From Odontesthes bonariensis (Eukaryota; Chordata; Actinopteri; Atheriniformes; Atherinopsidae), in NCBI RefSeq assembly GCF_027942865.1, contig NC_134526.1:5576284-5640283 (forward strand): a stretch of DNA of 64,000 nt. Direction: 5' to 3'. The notes beneath the pieces were generated by a model. It was not told the DNA's origin. It made no database searches and saw only the letters and a program-made list of their open reading frames with translations. Positions 43,401-54,174 of the stretch are shown one piece after another (positions within the stretch are counted from its first letter, which is position 1; every line of letters begins with the position of its first letter). Made by a program: the position numbers and the translations under genes.

Positions 43401-43599
43401 AATTGAATCAGAAACATCCCAGTGGAGCCTGTTTCATCAAACCGCTGTCCCCCCCCCCCCCCCCCTCCCCCTCCCTCCCCCCTCTCTCCCCCCTCCAGCC
43501 TCCAGCCTCTCCGGGCGGGACTCGCCCCTCTCGGCTCTCGGCTGCTGCCCGTCTCAGAGCTCCACCTCTCAGGCTGCAGACGAGCCGCTCGACCTGTAG
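19282..43599 (+). CDS. qrich2: DUF4795 coiled-coil protein, best match glutamine-rich protein 2 (QRICH2); 20 exons
   Basis: Exons: 19282-19629, 25252-25389, 26253-26537, 26883-26996, 29575-29818, 30110-30228, 30303-30430, 30647-30743, 30848-31249, 31433-31576, 32577-32645, 33610-33774, 38317-38435, 39573-39638, 39749-39853, 39952-40092, 40740-40890, 40985-41090, 42584-42706, 43499-43599. Lengths total 3,165 bp, giving 1,054 codons plus TAG with consistent phases and no stop. Layout: N-terminal LLDLAIDQGG..VNFGALHSLL segment of the QRICH2/C16orf96 family (about 10-45), Q/E/G repeats (about 175-245), heptad-rich coiled coils (about 350-790), a glycine/glutamine repeat (about 520-570), then DUF4795 (about 690-900) with FHCLSCDRP. 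QRICH2 is a sperm-flagellum protein in mammals; the same role here is inferred. Neighbours mfsd11 and ubald2 favour QRICH2 over its paralogue C16orf96. Least certain are the edges of exons 3, 17 and 20 and the choice of ATG. Confidence 0.88.
19690..19830 (-). mobile_element. LINE 3' tail fragment in qrich2 intron 1
   Basis: Starts with taatctaatctaatc, then tttattcataaagcacattt and caaagtgctttacataaaat, a very common 3' end of fish non-LTR elements read on the minus strand. No coding part. Confidence 0.5.
20396..20649. mobile_element. partial copy of the palindromic TTAA MITE family seen at 38716-39367
   Basis: Only one arm is present: from gtgaggtctgactttttcct through gtaagaagatgttcataaat to gaactatccctttat. 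The left arm and its TTAA are missing. Confidence 0.75.
20960..21955. repeat. 27-bp minisatellite, about 37 copies, qrich2 intron 1
   Basis: Unit acatctggctcatccaacaa caggg ac. Some copies are 29 bp through an inserted tg (cagtgtgaca). Units with gac GCA versus GACACA are interspersed. Because 27 is divisible by three, frames stay open on both strands between the 29-bp units; not considered coding. Confidence 0.92.
22040..22780. promoter_or_regulatory. GC-rich unique block in qrich2 intron 1, possible regulatory sequence
   Basis: About 740 bp of non-repetitive, GC-rich sequence flanked by a minisatellite and a MITE. It contains gtaattagtcccctgcag, a TAATTA homeodomain-type core, and tatcatgtgttggtttgag. 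It has stop-interrupted short frames and no splice-consistent exon. Function is a guess from composition only. Confidence 0.25.
22838..23340. mobile_element. probable Harbinger-like MITE fragment with internal 20-bp repeat
   Basis: Begins ggctacgttcagacagcac, then alternates forms of aaatccgatc and gtctgaac, typical of GGCTACGTTCAGAC-type fish MITEs. The matching right end was not found. At 23153-23226 ttctggaggagctgccttgc is repeated nearly four times. Confidence 0.5.
24071..25210. mobile_element. hAT-type transposon remnant with perfect 8-bp duplication, next to qrich2 exon 2
   Basis: Target duplication GTTGGAGC at 24063-24070 and 25211-25218. Ends are TAGGGGTGTGCAAAATAATC and TTTGCAAATACCCACCCCCA. 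The internal outer parts have many cgatgcatcg / atcgtgat motifs, as in other TAGGGGTG hAT elements. A palindromic TTAA MITE is nested at 24444-25091. The right end lies 41 bp upstream of exon 2. Confidence 0.88.
24444..25091. mobile_element. palindromic TTAA MITE, copy 2, nested in hAT
   Basis: Same ends as copy 1 (AGGAGAACTGCGG), flanked by TTAA at 24440-24443 and 25092-25095. Uninterrupted, about 648 bp; arms are inverted copies with a loop near 24730-24800. Confidence 0.87.
25252..26996 (+). CDS. qrich2: qrich2 exons 2-4 (25252-25389, 26253-26537, 26883-26996)
   Basis: Exon 2 is an amphipathic coiled coil (MKLIQELHEQGDHLKEQL). Exon 3 encodes short repeats such as GPQQVD and GSQEEE, which give the protein its glutamine- and glutamate-rich part; its acceptor (aaag at 26249-26252) has only a weak pyrimidine tract and was chosen because an in-frame TGA lies at 26247-26249 and it keeps phase 0. 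Exon 4 encodes RDAFQRYPDPGQE and a helical end. All three exons are multiples of three. Confidence 0.8.
25512..26058 (+). mobile_element. non-autonomous hAT-like element carrying a RecQ-like helicase N-terminal segment
   Basis: Duplication TTTACTGC at 25504-25511 and 26059-26066; ends TAGCCTGGGAA and GTCAGCCAGGCTAG. Inside, 25698-25946 starts ATGGCAGCGGACACAACG and reads ALESVLSSLERKFTFKKEQR and LRDFIAKKDVF, the segment that precedes the Walker A motif in fish RecQ-like helicase ORFs. The helicase motors are absent; the frame passes into NQTPFDRHS and a stop, followed at once by an AATAAA, as if the 5' and 3' ends of a longer gene were fused. It lies in qrich2 intron 2, near a run of 18 G at 25622-25639. 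Confidence 0.65.
27616..28642. mobile_element. hAT-like element (CAGAGGTGGGTAG ends), qrich2 intron 4
   Basis: Left CAGAGGTGGGTAG, right CTACCCACCTCTG, with the typical actcaagtaaaagtaaaaag runs just inside both ends in inverse order. Flanks TGCATGGA and TGCATGTG agree at six of eight positions. 1,027 bp, no transposase recognised. Confidence 0.82.
28797..29427 (+). mobile_element. PIF/Harbinger-like element, copy 1, with conserved short ORF
   Basis: Flanked by TTA on both sides (28794-28796, 29428-29430). Ends GGGGCACTTTACACGG and CCGTGTAAAGGTAGCC. An ORF from 29070 reads MSVPADFQLALGAV and ITAMMSESSKEQTKNMNY. The second copy at 52075-52639 encodes the same peptide on the other strand with only a few changes. 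Confidence 0.83.
29575..31249 (+). CDS. qrich2: qrich2 exons 5-9 (29575-29818, 30110-30228, 30303-30430, 30647-30743, 30848-31249)
   Basis: Exon 5 has a proline/serine-rich linker, then a coiled coil (RMSALEENMVDQTQLAQL). Exons 6-8 are charged helices typical of the region before DUF4795. Exon 9 contains a coding minisatellite at 30940-31093 reading GQSA, GQGA or GQSS about 13 times, followed by RKLSHLFQHYEQLQDTVNGL, a conserved-looking helix. The exon 9 donor is read as AGA|GTCAGT, a weak but in-phase site. Exon 5 ends AAAG|GTAACA, and this donor is copied in the repeat that follows. Confidence 0.82.
29812..30025 (+). repeat. about 72-bp tandem triplication that starts at the qrich2 exon 5 splice donor
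   Basis: Exon 5 ends AGCAAAG|GTAACATAAC. The phrase AAAG|GTAACAT recurs at 29891 and 29964, each followed by catctgacccttaagaaact and ttggtttataccaacgtt. The 5' splice site is therefore present three times at about 72-bp spacing. Confidence 0.88.
30940..31093 (+). repeat. qrich2: 12-bp coding minisatellite in qrich2 exon 9
   Basis: About 13 copies of GGTCAGAGCGCC and variants, reading G-Q-S-A, G-Q-G-A or G-Q-S-S in frame. Length change would alter the protein by four residues per unit without a frameshift. Confidence 0.93.
31373..31429 (+). repeat. (TG)28 tract directly before the exon 10 acceptor of qrich2
   Basis: 57 nt of TG, then CAG and exon 10. There is no separate pyrimidine tract. 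In the transcript this is a (UG) run of the kind bound by TDP-43 and CELF proteins. Confidence 0.95.
31433..33774 (+). CDS. qrich2: qrich2 exons 10-12 (31433-31576, 32577-32645, 33610-33774)
   Basis: Exon 10 has a tandem coding duplication of LQADCEK. Exon 11 is 69 bp (ELYKTTEQLEVKKADKQM). Exon 12 encodes LESKVSRLQFDSATEQLN and ends MECK; its donor AAG|GTAGGT is the first unit of a 2.6-kb 16-bp array. All three exons are multiples of three and start and end in phase 0, so each could be skipped without a frameshift. A (TG)28 tract sits against the exon 10 acceptor. Confidence 0.85.
31776..32414 (+). mobile_element. hAT-type element with BED-finger remnant, qrich2 intron 10
   Basis: Perfect 8-bp duplication GTTAAAAC (31768-31775 and 32415-32422). 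Ends TAGGGCTGGACGCGTTAA and CGTTGCCCAGCCCTA. At about 32091-32160 the plus strand reads SSLKYHLKAKH, the histidine half of a BED zinc finger as found at the N-terminus of hAT transposases. 639 bp, clearly non-autonomous. Confidence 0.88.
32743..33195 (+). mobile_element. L2/CR1-type LINE 3' fragment, qrich2 intron 11
   Basis: The plus strand reads FKALNGLAPLYLSELL, then with a stop and frame drift FPKAAPRLWNKPP and FTSRLKTCLF, the C-terminal part of fish L2-like ORF2. It is followed by a 3' UTR ending in AAATAAAGTACATTTACATT. Confidence 0.75.
33763..36400 (+). repeat. 16-bp minisatellite of about 160 copies, seeded by the qrich2 exon 12 / intron 12 junction
   Basis: Unit GTAGGTGGAGTGTAAG or GTAGATGGAGTGTAAG. 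The last 12 bases of exon 12 (atggagtgtaag) are themselves one unit, so every copy repeats AAG|GTAGGT or AAG|GTAGAT. A few units carry GCAGAT or an extra ggagt. In the exon 12 frame the next units read V-G-G-V-stop. The complement is open for 825 codons because three units make 48 bp; no other sign of coding. Confidence 0.95.
36928..37935. mobile_element. DNA transposon with CAGGGTTCTAGCTAG ends, qrich2 intron 12
   Basis: Left CAGGGTTCTAGCTAG and right CTAGCTAGAACCCTG, flanked by ATGTT on both sides. Both ends also contain cgctacgctataattt. A short reading CAACQYNRRRNC occurs near 37120. Superfamily not assigned. Confidence 0.72.
38317..41090 (+). CDS. qrich2: qrich2 exons 13-18 (38317-38435, 39573-39638, 39749-39853, 39952-40092, 40740-40890, 40985-41090), DUF4795 core
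   Basis: These exons encode the most conserved part: ELDSVKKQLEDRWKSIHKKL, then RFHCLSCDRPIL with a CxxC pair, MPAFPSHKSMRPFIVYGAMEQ, RQHDRS and the serine/arginine-rich tail (RRHQLRQSHALMYRQIESLE). The CLSCDRP motif and the RPF element are characteristic of DUF4795 in QRICH2 and C16orf96. Exon 17 has a possible tandem acceptor, GAGCAG, that would add or remove one serine. Donors and phases agree throughout. Confidence 0.9.
38716..39367. mobile_element. palindromic TTAA MITE (second family), qrich2 intron 13
   Basis: Flanked by TTAA at 38712-38715 and 39368-39371. Arms AGGGATAGTTCACCTCTTTT and complement pair along about 290 bp, with a loop at about 39000-39085. Related copies are at 20396-20649 and 60430-61240. 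Confidence 0.87.
40253..40545. repeat. 51-bp tandem repeat, almost 6 copies, qrich2 intron 16
   Basis: Unit starts gaagttatgtcacctaacgg and continues gctggaaatataatataata, with very little divergence between copies. Confidence 0.93.
41589..42540 (+). repeat. 18-bp minisatellite, about 53 copies, qrich2 intron 18
   Basis: Unit gtcgtggttaaaggtgcg, or with ggtgcgttt. Each copy contains AAAG|GTGCGG or AAAG|GTGCGT, the latter a fair match to a 5' splice site. The plus strand is open from 41425 through this array, exon 19 and the next array to 43050 (541 codons, VVVVKGA repeats), in the exon 19 frame. Confidence 0.94.
42584..43599 (+). CDS. qrich2: qrich2 exons 19-20 and stop (42584-42706, 43499-43599)
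   Basis: Exon 19 reads GVCKTKDKARSSASHRAAVS and ends TCA G|GTGAGT; this donor is the first of about 20 identical-phase donors. Exon 20 is read from the acceptor ctccag at 43493-43498 and gives SSLSGRDSPLSALGC, then ADEPLDL and TAG at 43597-43599. A second AG seven bases further on (43504-43505) would shift the frame and give a longer tail, so the last 33 residues are less certain than the rest. Length and phase fit the preferred choice. Confidence 0.7.
42703..43012 (+). repeat. qrich2: 15-bp minisatellite of about 20 in-phase splice donors following qrich2 exon 19
   Basis: Unit CAG|GTGAGTCAGGCC. GTGAGT occurs at 42707 and then every 15 bp to 42992. Most copies are CAG|GTGAGT, several CGG|GTGAGT, one CAT|GTGAGT. 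In the exon 19 frame the array is open and reads G-E-S-G-P per unit, and each donor is in the same phase as the first. Exon 20's acceptor can therefore join to any of them. Confidence 0.95.
43050..43407 (+). mobile_element. LINE 3' UTR fragment, qrich2 intron 19
   Basis: T-rich sequence ending gaattgacaataaacttgaa followed by ttgaattgaat, a microsatellite-like 3' end characteristic of several fish LINEs. It lies about 90 bp before exon 20. Confidence 0.55.
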
Positions 43600-43674
43600 G
43601 TGGCGCCGCAGAGGTAACCTTCATCACTCTGAGGACTTCCTGCTTCTGCCGAGTGTTCCAGCTCTGCTGTCACT

Positions 43675-43680
43675 AATAAA
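43675..43680 (+). terminator. qrich2 poly(A) signal AATAAA
   Basis: AATAAA 76 bp after the qrich2 stop codon, inside ctaataaacacgag. It implies a very short 3' UTR. Confidence 0.6.
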
Positions 43681-44825
43681 CACGAGTGTTCATCACATCC
43701 TGGTGTTGGGAGAGTTTTTCCTCTCGGGGGAGAACATTAAACCTCTTCCTCACATGTTCACTCCCAACAAATCCCCCAAAATAAATCTGCATGTGCTCAG
43801 ATAGTTTCACCTTCGTTGCTCTGCTCTCTCGGGTCTATTTTCAGCGGCGGATTAGCCCTCAGATGTTTTTAGCAGCAGGATGCTGTGTGACTGAGTCAGA
43901 GTGTTGCATCATCCTGTCAGCAGCAGCGAACATCCTGTTCACACAAACATGAGCTGAGCTGCGGTTACAACTCACCCCGACGCTTTCCTGCCGTTCAGGA
44001 ATTTCAATCTGAGTCTTTTTAACCCTTTGTGCGGTCTTAACATTGTGTTTACTCCCTTTGTCCTACGGGTCAAAAATGACCCGCCCTACGAAAGCCCCAA
44101 AATAAAACTTAATTGAATTTTAAATCTAAAATCTATTTTGTATGATGAAACCACCTGTTATTTATCTATTCAACTCAATTCAATGCATTTTTTATCATGT
44201 ACTTTTTTGTTACACAATAAAAACTGTGAGACTGCAAAAATAAAGTATGACTTTTTCTAATGATGGGGTCCCTTTAGGAAAAATTTCAAGTTGGAAAAAG
44301 ATAGTTTAAGGTATTTTTTCTACAGCTAAACATGATTGTGGTAAACAGTTTGAAGCTGGAAGTCCTTTAAAGAGCAATCTGAGGCTCTGAGTCGGTCTCC
44401 ATCAGGCCAAAGCGACCTTTAAAACCTCTTTAAATGCACTTTCACCCCAGAGTAAAACTGTTGAAACTCTCAGCTGCAGGTCTGACAGACGTGTTGCGAC
44501 AGAAAGAAAGAAAACAAAAGCTGCCTTGGTGTTGCTCACTAACCCTGTTCAGCCAGCACGGCCTCAGAGCCTCGTGCTGTTCAAAACCCGTTTTCAGACC
44601 GGAACAAACTGGCTTCACTGGGACTGAAAGCTCTGACGGCGAGTTTCACCGGTTCAATAATCTGTTGCTGCTGCGCCGCTTTCATCGTTAGTGATTAACA
44701 CTGAAAGTTACAGTGGATCAGAGGAACAATAAACCCGATTTATCCTTTAAGTTAACGTGCAGTCGCCTCCCACCTCTGATCTGTGGGGTGTTGATCATTA
44801 AAGAGACGTCTCATCCTCCTGTTAA
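43681..44825. other. intergenic DNA after qrich2
   Basis: No gene seen. At 44019-44022 a TTAA is followed by CCCTTTGTGCGGTCTTAAC and tacgggtcaaaaatgacccg, resembling the left end of another TTAA element, but no right end was found. Confidence 0.4.
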
Positions 44826-47800
44826 TCATAAAAACTGAGTCTGCAGCAGCTTTAACAGTAAAAACTGTGAGACTGCAGCAGCTTTAACAGTAAAAATTGT
44901 GAGACTGCAGCAGCTTTAACAGTAAAAACTGAGAGTCTGCAGCAGCTTTAACAGTAAAAACTGAGTCTGCTGCAGCTTTAACAGTAAAAACTGAGTCTGC
45001 AGCAGCTTTAACAGTAAAAACTGAGTCTGCAGCAGCTTTAACAGTAAAAACTGAGTCTGCTGCAGCTTTAACAGTAAAAACTGAGTCTGCAGCAGCTTTA
45101 ACAGTAAAAACTGAGTCTGCAGCAGCTTTAACAGTAAAAACTGAGACTGCCGCAGCTTTAACAGTAAAAACTGTGAGACTGCAGCAGCTTTAACAGTAAA
45201 AACTGAATGTGCAGCAGCTTTAACAGTAAAAACTGAATGTGCAGCAGCTTTAACAGTAAAAACTGAGTCTGCAGCAGCTTAAACAGTAAAAACTGTGAGA
45301 CTGCAGCAGCTTTAACAGTAAAAACTGTGAGACTGCTGCAGCTTTAACAGTAAAAACTGAGTCTGCAGCAGCTTTAACAGTAAAAACTGTGAGTCTGCAG
45401 CAGCTTTAACAGTAAAAACTGTGAGACTGCAGCAGCTTTAACAGTAAAAACTGAGACTGCCGCAGCTTTAACAGTAAAAACTGTGAGACTGCAGCAGCTT
45501 TAACAGTAAAAACTGAGTCTGCAGCAGCTTTAACAGTAAAAACTGAATGTGCAGCAGCTTTAACAGTAAAAACTGAATCTGCAGCAGCTTTAACAGTAAA
45601 AACTGAGTCTGCAGCAGCTTAAACAGTAAAAACTGTGAGACTGCAGCAGCTTTAACAGTAAAAACTGTGAGACTGCAGCAGATTTAACAGTAAAAACTGT
45701 GAGACTGCAGCAGCTTTAACAGTAAAAACTGAGTCTGCAGCAGCTTTAACAGTAAAAACTGTGAGACTGCAGCAGCTTTAACAGTAAAAACTGAGTCTGC
45801 AGCAGCTTTAACAGTAAAAACTGAATGTGCAGCAGCTTTAACAGTAAAAACTGAATCTGCAGCAGCTTTAACAGTAAAAACTGAGTCTGCAGCAGCTTAA
45901 ACAGTAAAAACTGTGAGACTGCAGCAGCTTTAACAGTAAAAACTGTGAGACTGCTGCAGCTTTAACAGTAAAAACTGAGTCTGCAGCAGCTTTAACAGTA
46001 AAAACTGTGAGACTGCAGCAGCTTTAACAGTAAAAACTGAGTCTGCAGCAGCTTTAACAGTAAAAACTGAGTCTGCAGCAGTTTTTACAGTAAAAACTGA
46101 GTCTGCAGCAGCTTTAACAGTAAAAACTGAGTCTGCAGCAGCTTTAACAGTAAAAACTGAGACTGCAGCAGCTTTAACAGTAAAAACTGAGTCTGCAGCA
46201 GCTTTAACAGTAAAAACTGAGTCTGCAGCAGCTTTTACAGTAAAAACTGAGTCTGCAGCAGCTTTAACAGTAAAAACTGAGTCTGCAGCAGCTTTAACAG
46301 TAAAAACTGTGAGACTGCAGCAGCTTTAACAGTAAAAACTGAGTCTGCAGCAGCTTTAACAGTAAAAACTGTGAGACTGCAGCAGCTTTAACAGTAAAAA
46401 CTGAGACTGCAGCAGCTTTAACAGTAAAAACTGAGTCTGCAGCAGCTTTAACAGTAAAAACTGTGAGACTGCAGCAGCTTTAACAGTAAAAACTGAGTCT
46501 GCAGCAGCTTTAACAGTAAAAACTGTGAGACTGCAGCAGCTTTAACAGTAAAAACTGTGAGACTGCAGCAGCTTTAACAGTAAAAACTGAGTCTGCAGCA
46601 GCTTTAACAGTAAAAACTGAGAGTCTGCAGCAGCTTTAACAGTAAAAACTGAGTCTGCAGCAGCTTTAACAGTGAAAACTGAGACTGCAGCAGCTTTAAC
46701 AGTAAAAACTGTGAGACTGCAGCAGCTTTAACAGTAAAAACTGAGTCTGCAGCAGCTTTAACAGTAAAAACTGAGTCTGCAGAAGCTTTAACAGTAAAAA
46801 CTGAGTCTGCAGCAGCTTTAACAGTAAAAACTGAGTCTGCAGCAGCTTTAACAGTAAAAACTGAGACTGCAGCAGCTTTAACAGTAAAAACTGTGAGACT
46901 GCAGCAGCTTTAACAGTAAAAACTGAATGTGCAGCAGCTTTAACAGTAAAAACTGAGTCTGCAGCAGCTTTAACAGTAAAAACTGAGTCTGCAGCAGCTT
47001 TAACAGTAAAAACTGTGAGACTGCAGCAGCTTTAACAGTAAAAACTGTGAGACTGCAGCAGCTTTAACAGTAAAAACTGAGTCTGCAGCAGCTTTAACAG
47101 TAAAAACTGTGAGACTGCAGCAGCTTTAACAGTAAAAACTGTGAGACTGCAGCAGCTTTAACAGTAAAAACTGTGAGACTGCATCAGCTTTAACAGTAAA
47201 AACTGAGTCTGCAGCAGCTTTAACAGTAAAAACTGTGAGACTGCAGCAGCTTTAACAGTAAAAACTGAGTCTGCAGCAGCTTTAACAGTAAAAACTGAGA
47301 CTGCAGCAGCTTTAACAGTAAAAACTGTGAGACTGCATCAGCTTTAACAGTAAAAACTGAGACTGCAGCAGCTTTAACAGTAAAAACTGAATCTGCAGCA
47401 GCTTTAACAGTAAAAACTGTGAGACTGCAGCAGCTTTAACAGTAAAAACTGAATCTGCAGCAGCTTTAACAGTAAAAACTGAGTCTGCAGCAGCTTTAAC
47501 AGTAAAAACTGAGACTGCAGCAGCTTTAACAGTAAAAACTGTGAGACTGCAGCAGCTTTAACAGTAAAAACTGTGAGACTGCAGCAGCTTTAACAGTAAA
47601 AACTGTGAGACTGCAGCAGCTTTAACAGTAAAAACTGTGAGACTGCAGCAGCTTTAACAGTAAAAACTGTGAGACTGCAGCAGCTTTAACAGTAAAAACT
47701 GAATCTGCAGCAGCTTTAACAGTAAAAACTGAGTCTGCAGCAGCTTTAACAGTAAAAACTGAGTCTGCAGCAGCTTTAACAGTAAAAACTGTGAGACTGC

Positions 47801-48268
47801 AGCAGCTTTAACAGTAAAAACTGTGAGACTGCAGCAGCTTTAACAGTAAAAACTGTGAGACTGCAGCAGCTTTAACAGTAAAAACTGTGAGACTGCAGCA
47901 GCTTTAACAGTAAAAACTGTGAGACTGCAGCAGATTTAACAGTAAAAACTGAGTCTGCAGCAGCTTTAACAGTAAAAACTGTGAGACTGCAGCAGCTTTA
48001 ACAGTAAAAACTGTGAGACTGCAGCAGCTTTAACAGTAAAAACTGTGAGACTGCAGCAGATTTAACAGTAAAAACTGAGTCTGCAGCAGCTTTAACAGTA
48101 AAAACTGTGAGACTGCATCAGCTTTAACAGTAAAAACTGTGAGACTGCAGCAGCTTTAACAGTAAAAACTGTGAGACTGCAGCAGCTTTAACAGTAAAAA
48201 CTGTGAGACTGCAGCAGCTTTAACAGTAAAAACTGTGAGACTGCAGCAGCTTTAACAGTAAAAACTGA
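44826..48268. repeat. 30/32-bp minisatellite, about 110 copies, between convergent qrich2 and ubald2
   Basis: Unit ctgcagcagctttaacagta aaaactgagt (30 bp) or with ctgtgaga (32 bp). The two lengths alternate in blocks. Each unit has CTGCAG and the short inverted pair CAGT AAAA ACTG. It occupies nearly all the space between the two genes' 3' ends. Confidence 0.95.
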
Positions 48269-48400
48269 GACTGCAGTTCCAGTTGAACTGCAGAGAAACT
48301 AAACGCCGCCTCAGTTTGACACTCTCCTCCGACCACATCCTCTTCAGCCGAGCAGAAGAAGAAAAAACACGTGTGAAGAGACGACAGATCGTAACTGGTT

Positions 48401-48406
48401 TTTATT
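48401..48406 (-). terminator. candidate ubald2 poly(A) signal (TTTATT on plus strand)
   Basis: Reads AATAAA on the minus strand, 1.85 kb after the ubald2 stop and just beyond the large intergenic array. It would place a 22-bp minisatellite (48560-48822) inside the 3' UTR. A nearer signal may be used instead. Confidence 0.35.
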
Positions 48407-48559
48407 AAACATATAAATAGAAATTTAAACAGAGGAAATGAACACAAAGCCGTTCATGGATTAAAGTGAATTTCAGAAGATCTGTGAGACAGAAACAAAA
48501 GTATAAAATGAGTTGAATGAGAGGTTTGTAAACTTCTCCGAGCGGCTGGGACACATCAG

Positions 48560-48822
48560 CTGAGCCCCGGCAACCAGGGGCCCGAGCCCCGGCAACCAGG
48601 GGCCCGAGCCCCGGCAACCAGGGGCCCGAGCCCCGGCAACCAGGGGCCCGAGCCCCGGCAACCAGGGGCCGGGCCCCCGGCAACTAGGGGCCCGAGCCCC
48701 GGCAACCAGGGGCCCGAGCCCCGGCAACTAGGGGCCCAGCCCCCGGCAACCAGGGCCCGAGCCCGGCAACCAGGGGCAGGGCCCCCGGCAACTAGGGGCC
48801 CGAGCCCCGGCAACCAGGCGGC
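48560..48822. repeat. 22-bp GC-rich minisatellite, about 12 copies, in the probable ubald2 3' UTR
   Basis: Unit gagccccggcaaccaggggc cc, with aactag, cccagc and gggcag variants. Could form GC-rich structure in the minus-strand transcript. Confidence 0.9.
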
Positions 48823-50257
48823 CCGTCGCCAACAACAGGAGAATAAATCCCATTTAAAGGGCCAGGCTCAGAACGTGAGGACACAGATTGGATCGGCCTG
48901 TAAAGCTGCTGGTGGTTCTGTGTAACACTTTCCCTGCAGGAAGCGCTCAGCGACGGTCCTTTAAAGGCCGTCTGTGTGGCCCCGAACCTTTTGTAATGCA
49001 TCCGATGCATTTAACCCTCTCAGCTTTGCCTCTGCGGCCCAGCCGCCCGGAGACGCTCTGCTGCCACGGCGACCAGAAGCCAGCGGCGCCCAAACAAACA
49101 GCTGATTGTCTGTGTGGGGAGCAGAAGCGGCGCCCTGCCCCCCCGGTGACCGTTTTAAGGTGAGCTAATCTACGGGTGAGTCCTTTAAAAACGTTTGTGA
49201 CGGGTAAAAAAAACAGAGATACATTCAGAGTGCACGGAGGTAGGAGCGGCTGAGCGCCGGCGGCGGAGCATCACTGAGGTACCGGCGGGGGGCTCAGATC
49301 CCGTTAAACGGGGGTTCTTTTTATTCACTAACCCCCCCCAAACCTCACATTATTGCAGGTTTCTCCACCTCCCGCCTTCACTCCCTGTGTGTGCACGAGA
49401 CGCCGTTTCCATGACTTCCTCCTGCTTTAAACCCATTAAAACAGCTGCTCTAAACATCTGGATGAAAAACTCATCTTAAACTCACTTCCTGACACAAACA
49501 GAATTAGTTTGTGTCCAATAAAGCTTCAGCCTGTTCCGTACGATCCAAACTCACCACGCGAGTGATTTTTCTTCTTTCAGCAGAAAATGAGCCAGAGCTG
49601 CTTCTTCTTAAACGTTTATGCTCTGAAAAAGTCCTGAAATAAAGATTTTCAGGTATATTCTGCATCAAATTCTGAATATTTTTGGACTTTCTGGCGTCTT
49701 TTGAGCCCAAACAGGCTGAACGAAACAAATCTTCACTTTTCGGAAGGCTGGAACTGAGAATCAATCTGAGCCTAAAGAAGCGATAAACTCTGAACTCCAG
49801 ATTCTGCATCCAGATGTTTAACTTAAACACTTCCTGCTTTTTTTTTTTATGGCTGTAAATGAAACTCTGTACACACACACACATTCAGTCCAGTTTTATA
49901 TGATTGCAGCTCCTCTTCCTCTGCTGGTTATTGCTGTTTTCCTGTCCCATTATTTCTGAACACCATCAAAGTTTCTAAGAAGTAAAAAGAACAAACTGAT
50001 GGTCACATGGCTGCGATCCTCAGGAGGAGCCCCGTCGGGTCCTGGCTGTTTGCATCGATGTGAGGAGAAAGCCCCCCCAACAGTTTTTGGGTTCTTCCTC
50101 GGCTTCGATGATGAAGATGACAGAATCATCGTCCACTGTGTAGAAAAACGGCAGCGTCTTTGTCCTCCTCTGTATTATTCCACACATGAAACCCCCCCCC
50201 CCCATAAAACAAGCCCCGTCCCCCCAGAAAAGATTCATTGGCTCCAGCCGGTCGGTC
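48823..50257 (-). other. ubald2: probable ubald2 3' UTR
   Basis: Sequence between the ubald2 stop and the GC-rich minisatellite. It contains no splice-consistent exon on either strand. Short (CA)n and poly(C) tracts occur at 49868-49884 and 50191-50202. Confidence 0.4.
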
Positions 50258-53788
<3,531 letters not shown>

Positions 53789-54174
53789 CTGCAGGCAGAA
53801 ACAGAGCGGGGGGGGGGGGTTAGTTAACACTCAGACCCCCGTCTCAGGCTTTTAAAAACTTACTTTAAGAGTTCCGTAAAACTCCAAAAGTAGCGTCTGG
53901 AAAATAAAAGTTCTTTAAATAAGCCCAGAAGCCCAAAATGTTCTGAATCTAAAATCCTTTCAAAATAAGATGAACTGGTTTAATCCAACAAACTGAACTA
54001 TTTTATCTCTTAGTGATGTGTTCGGGGACCGTCGGAAACAGCAGCTGTCTGCTCCACTGGGACAGAAAACATCAAATAAAACTCAGCAGAGAGCATCAAC
54101 AGCAGCTTCTCTGTGCAAACAAGGAAGTGAGCTGTTCCCTGAACACAGCCGAGCCCGCCGTGCACACAAACGTG

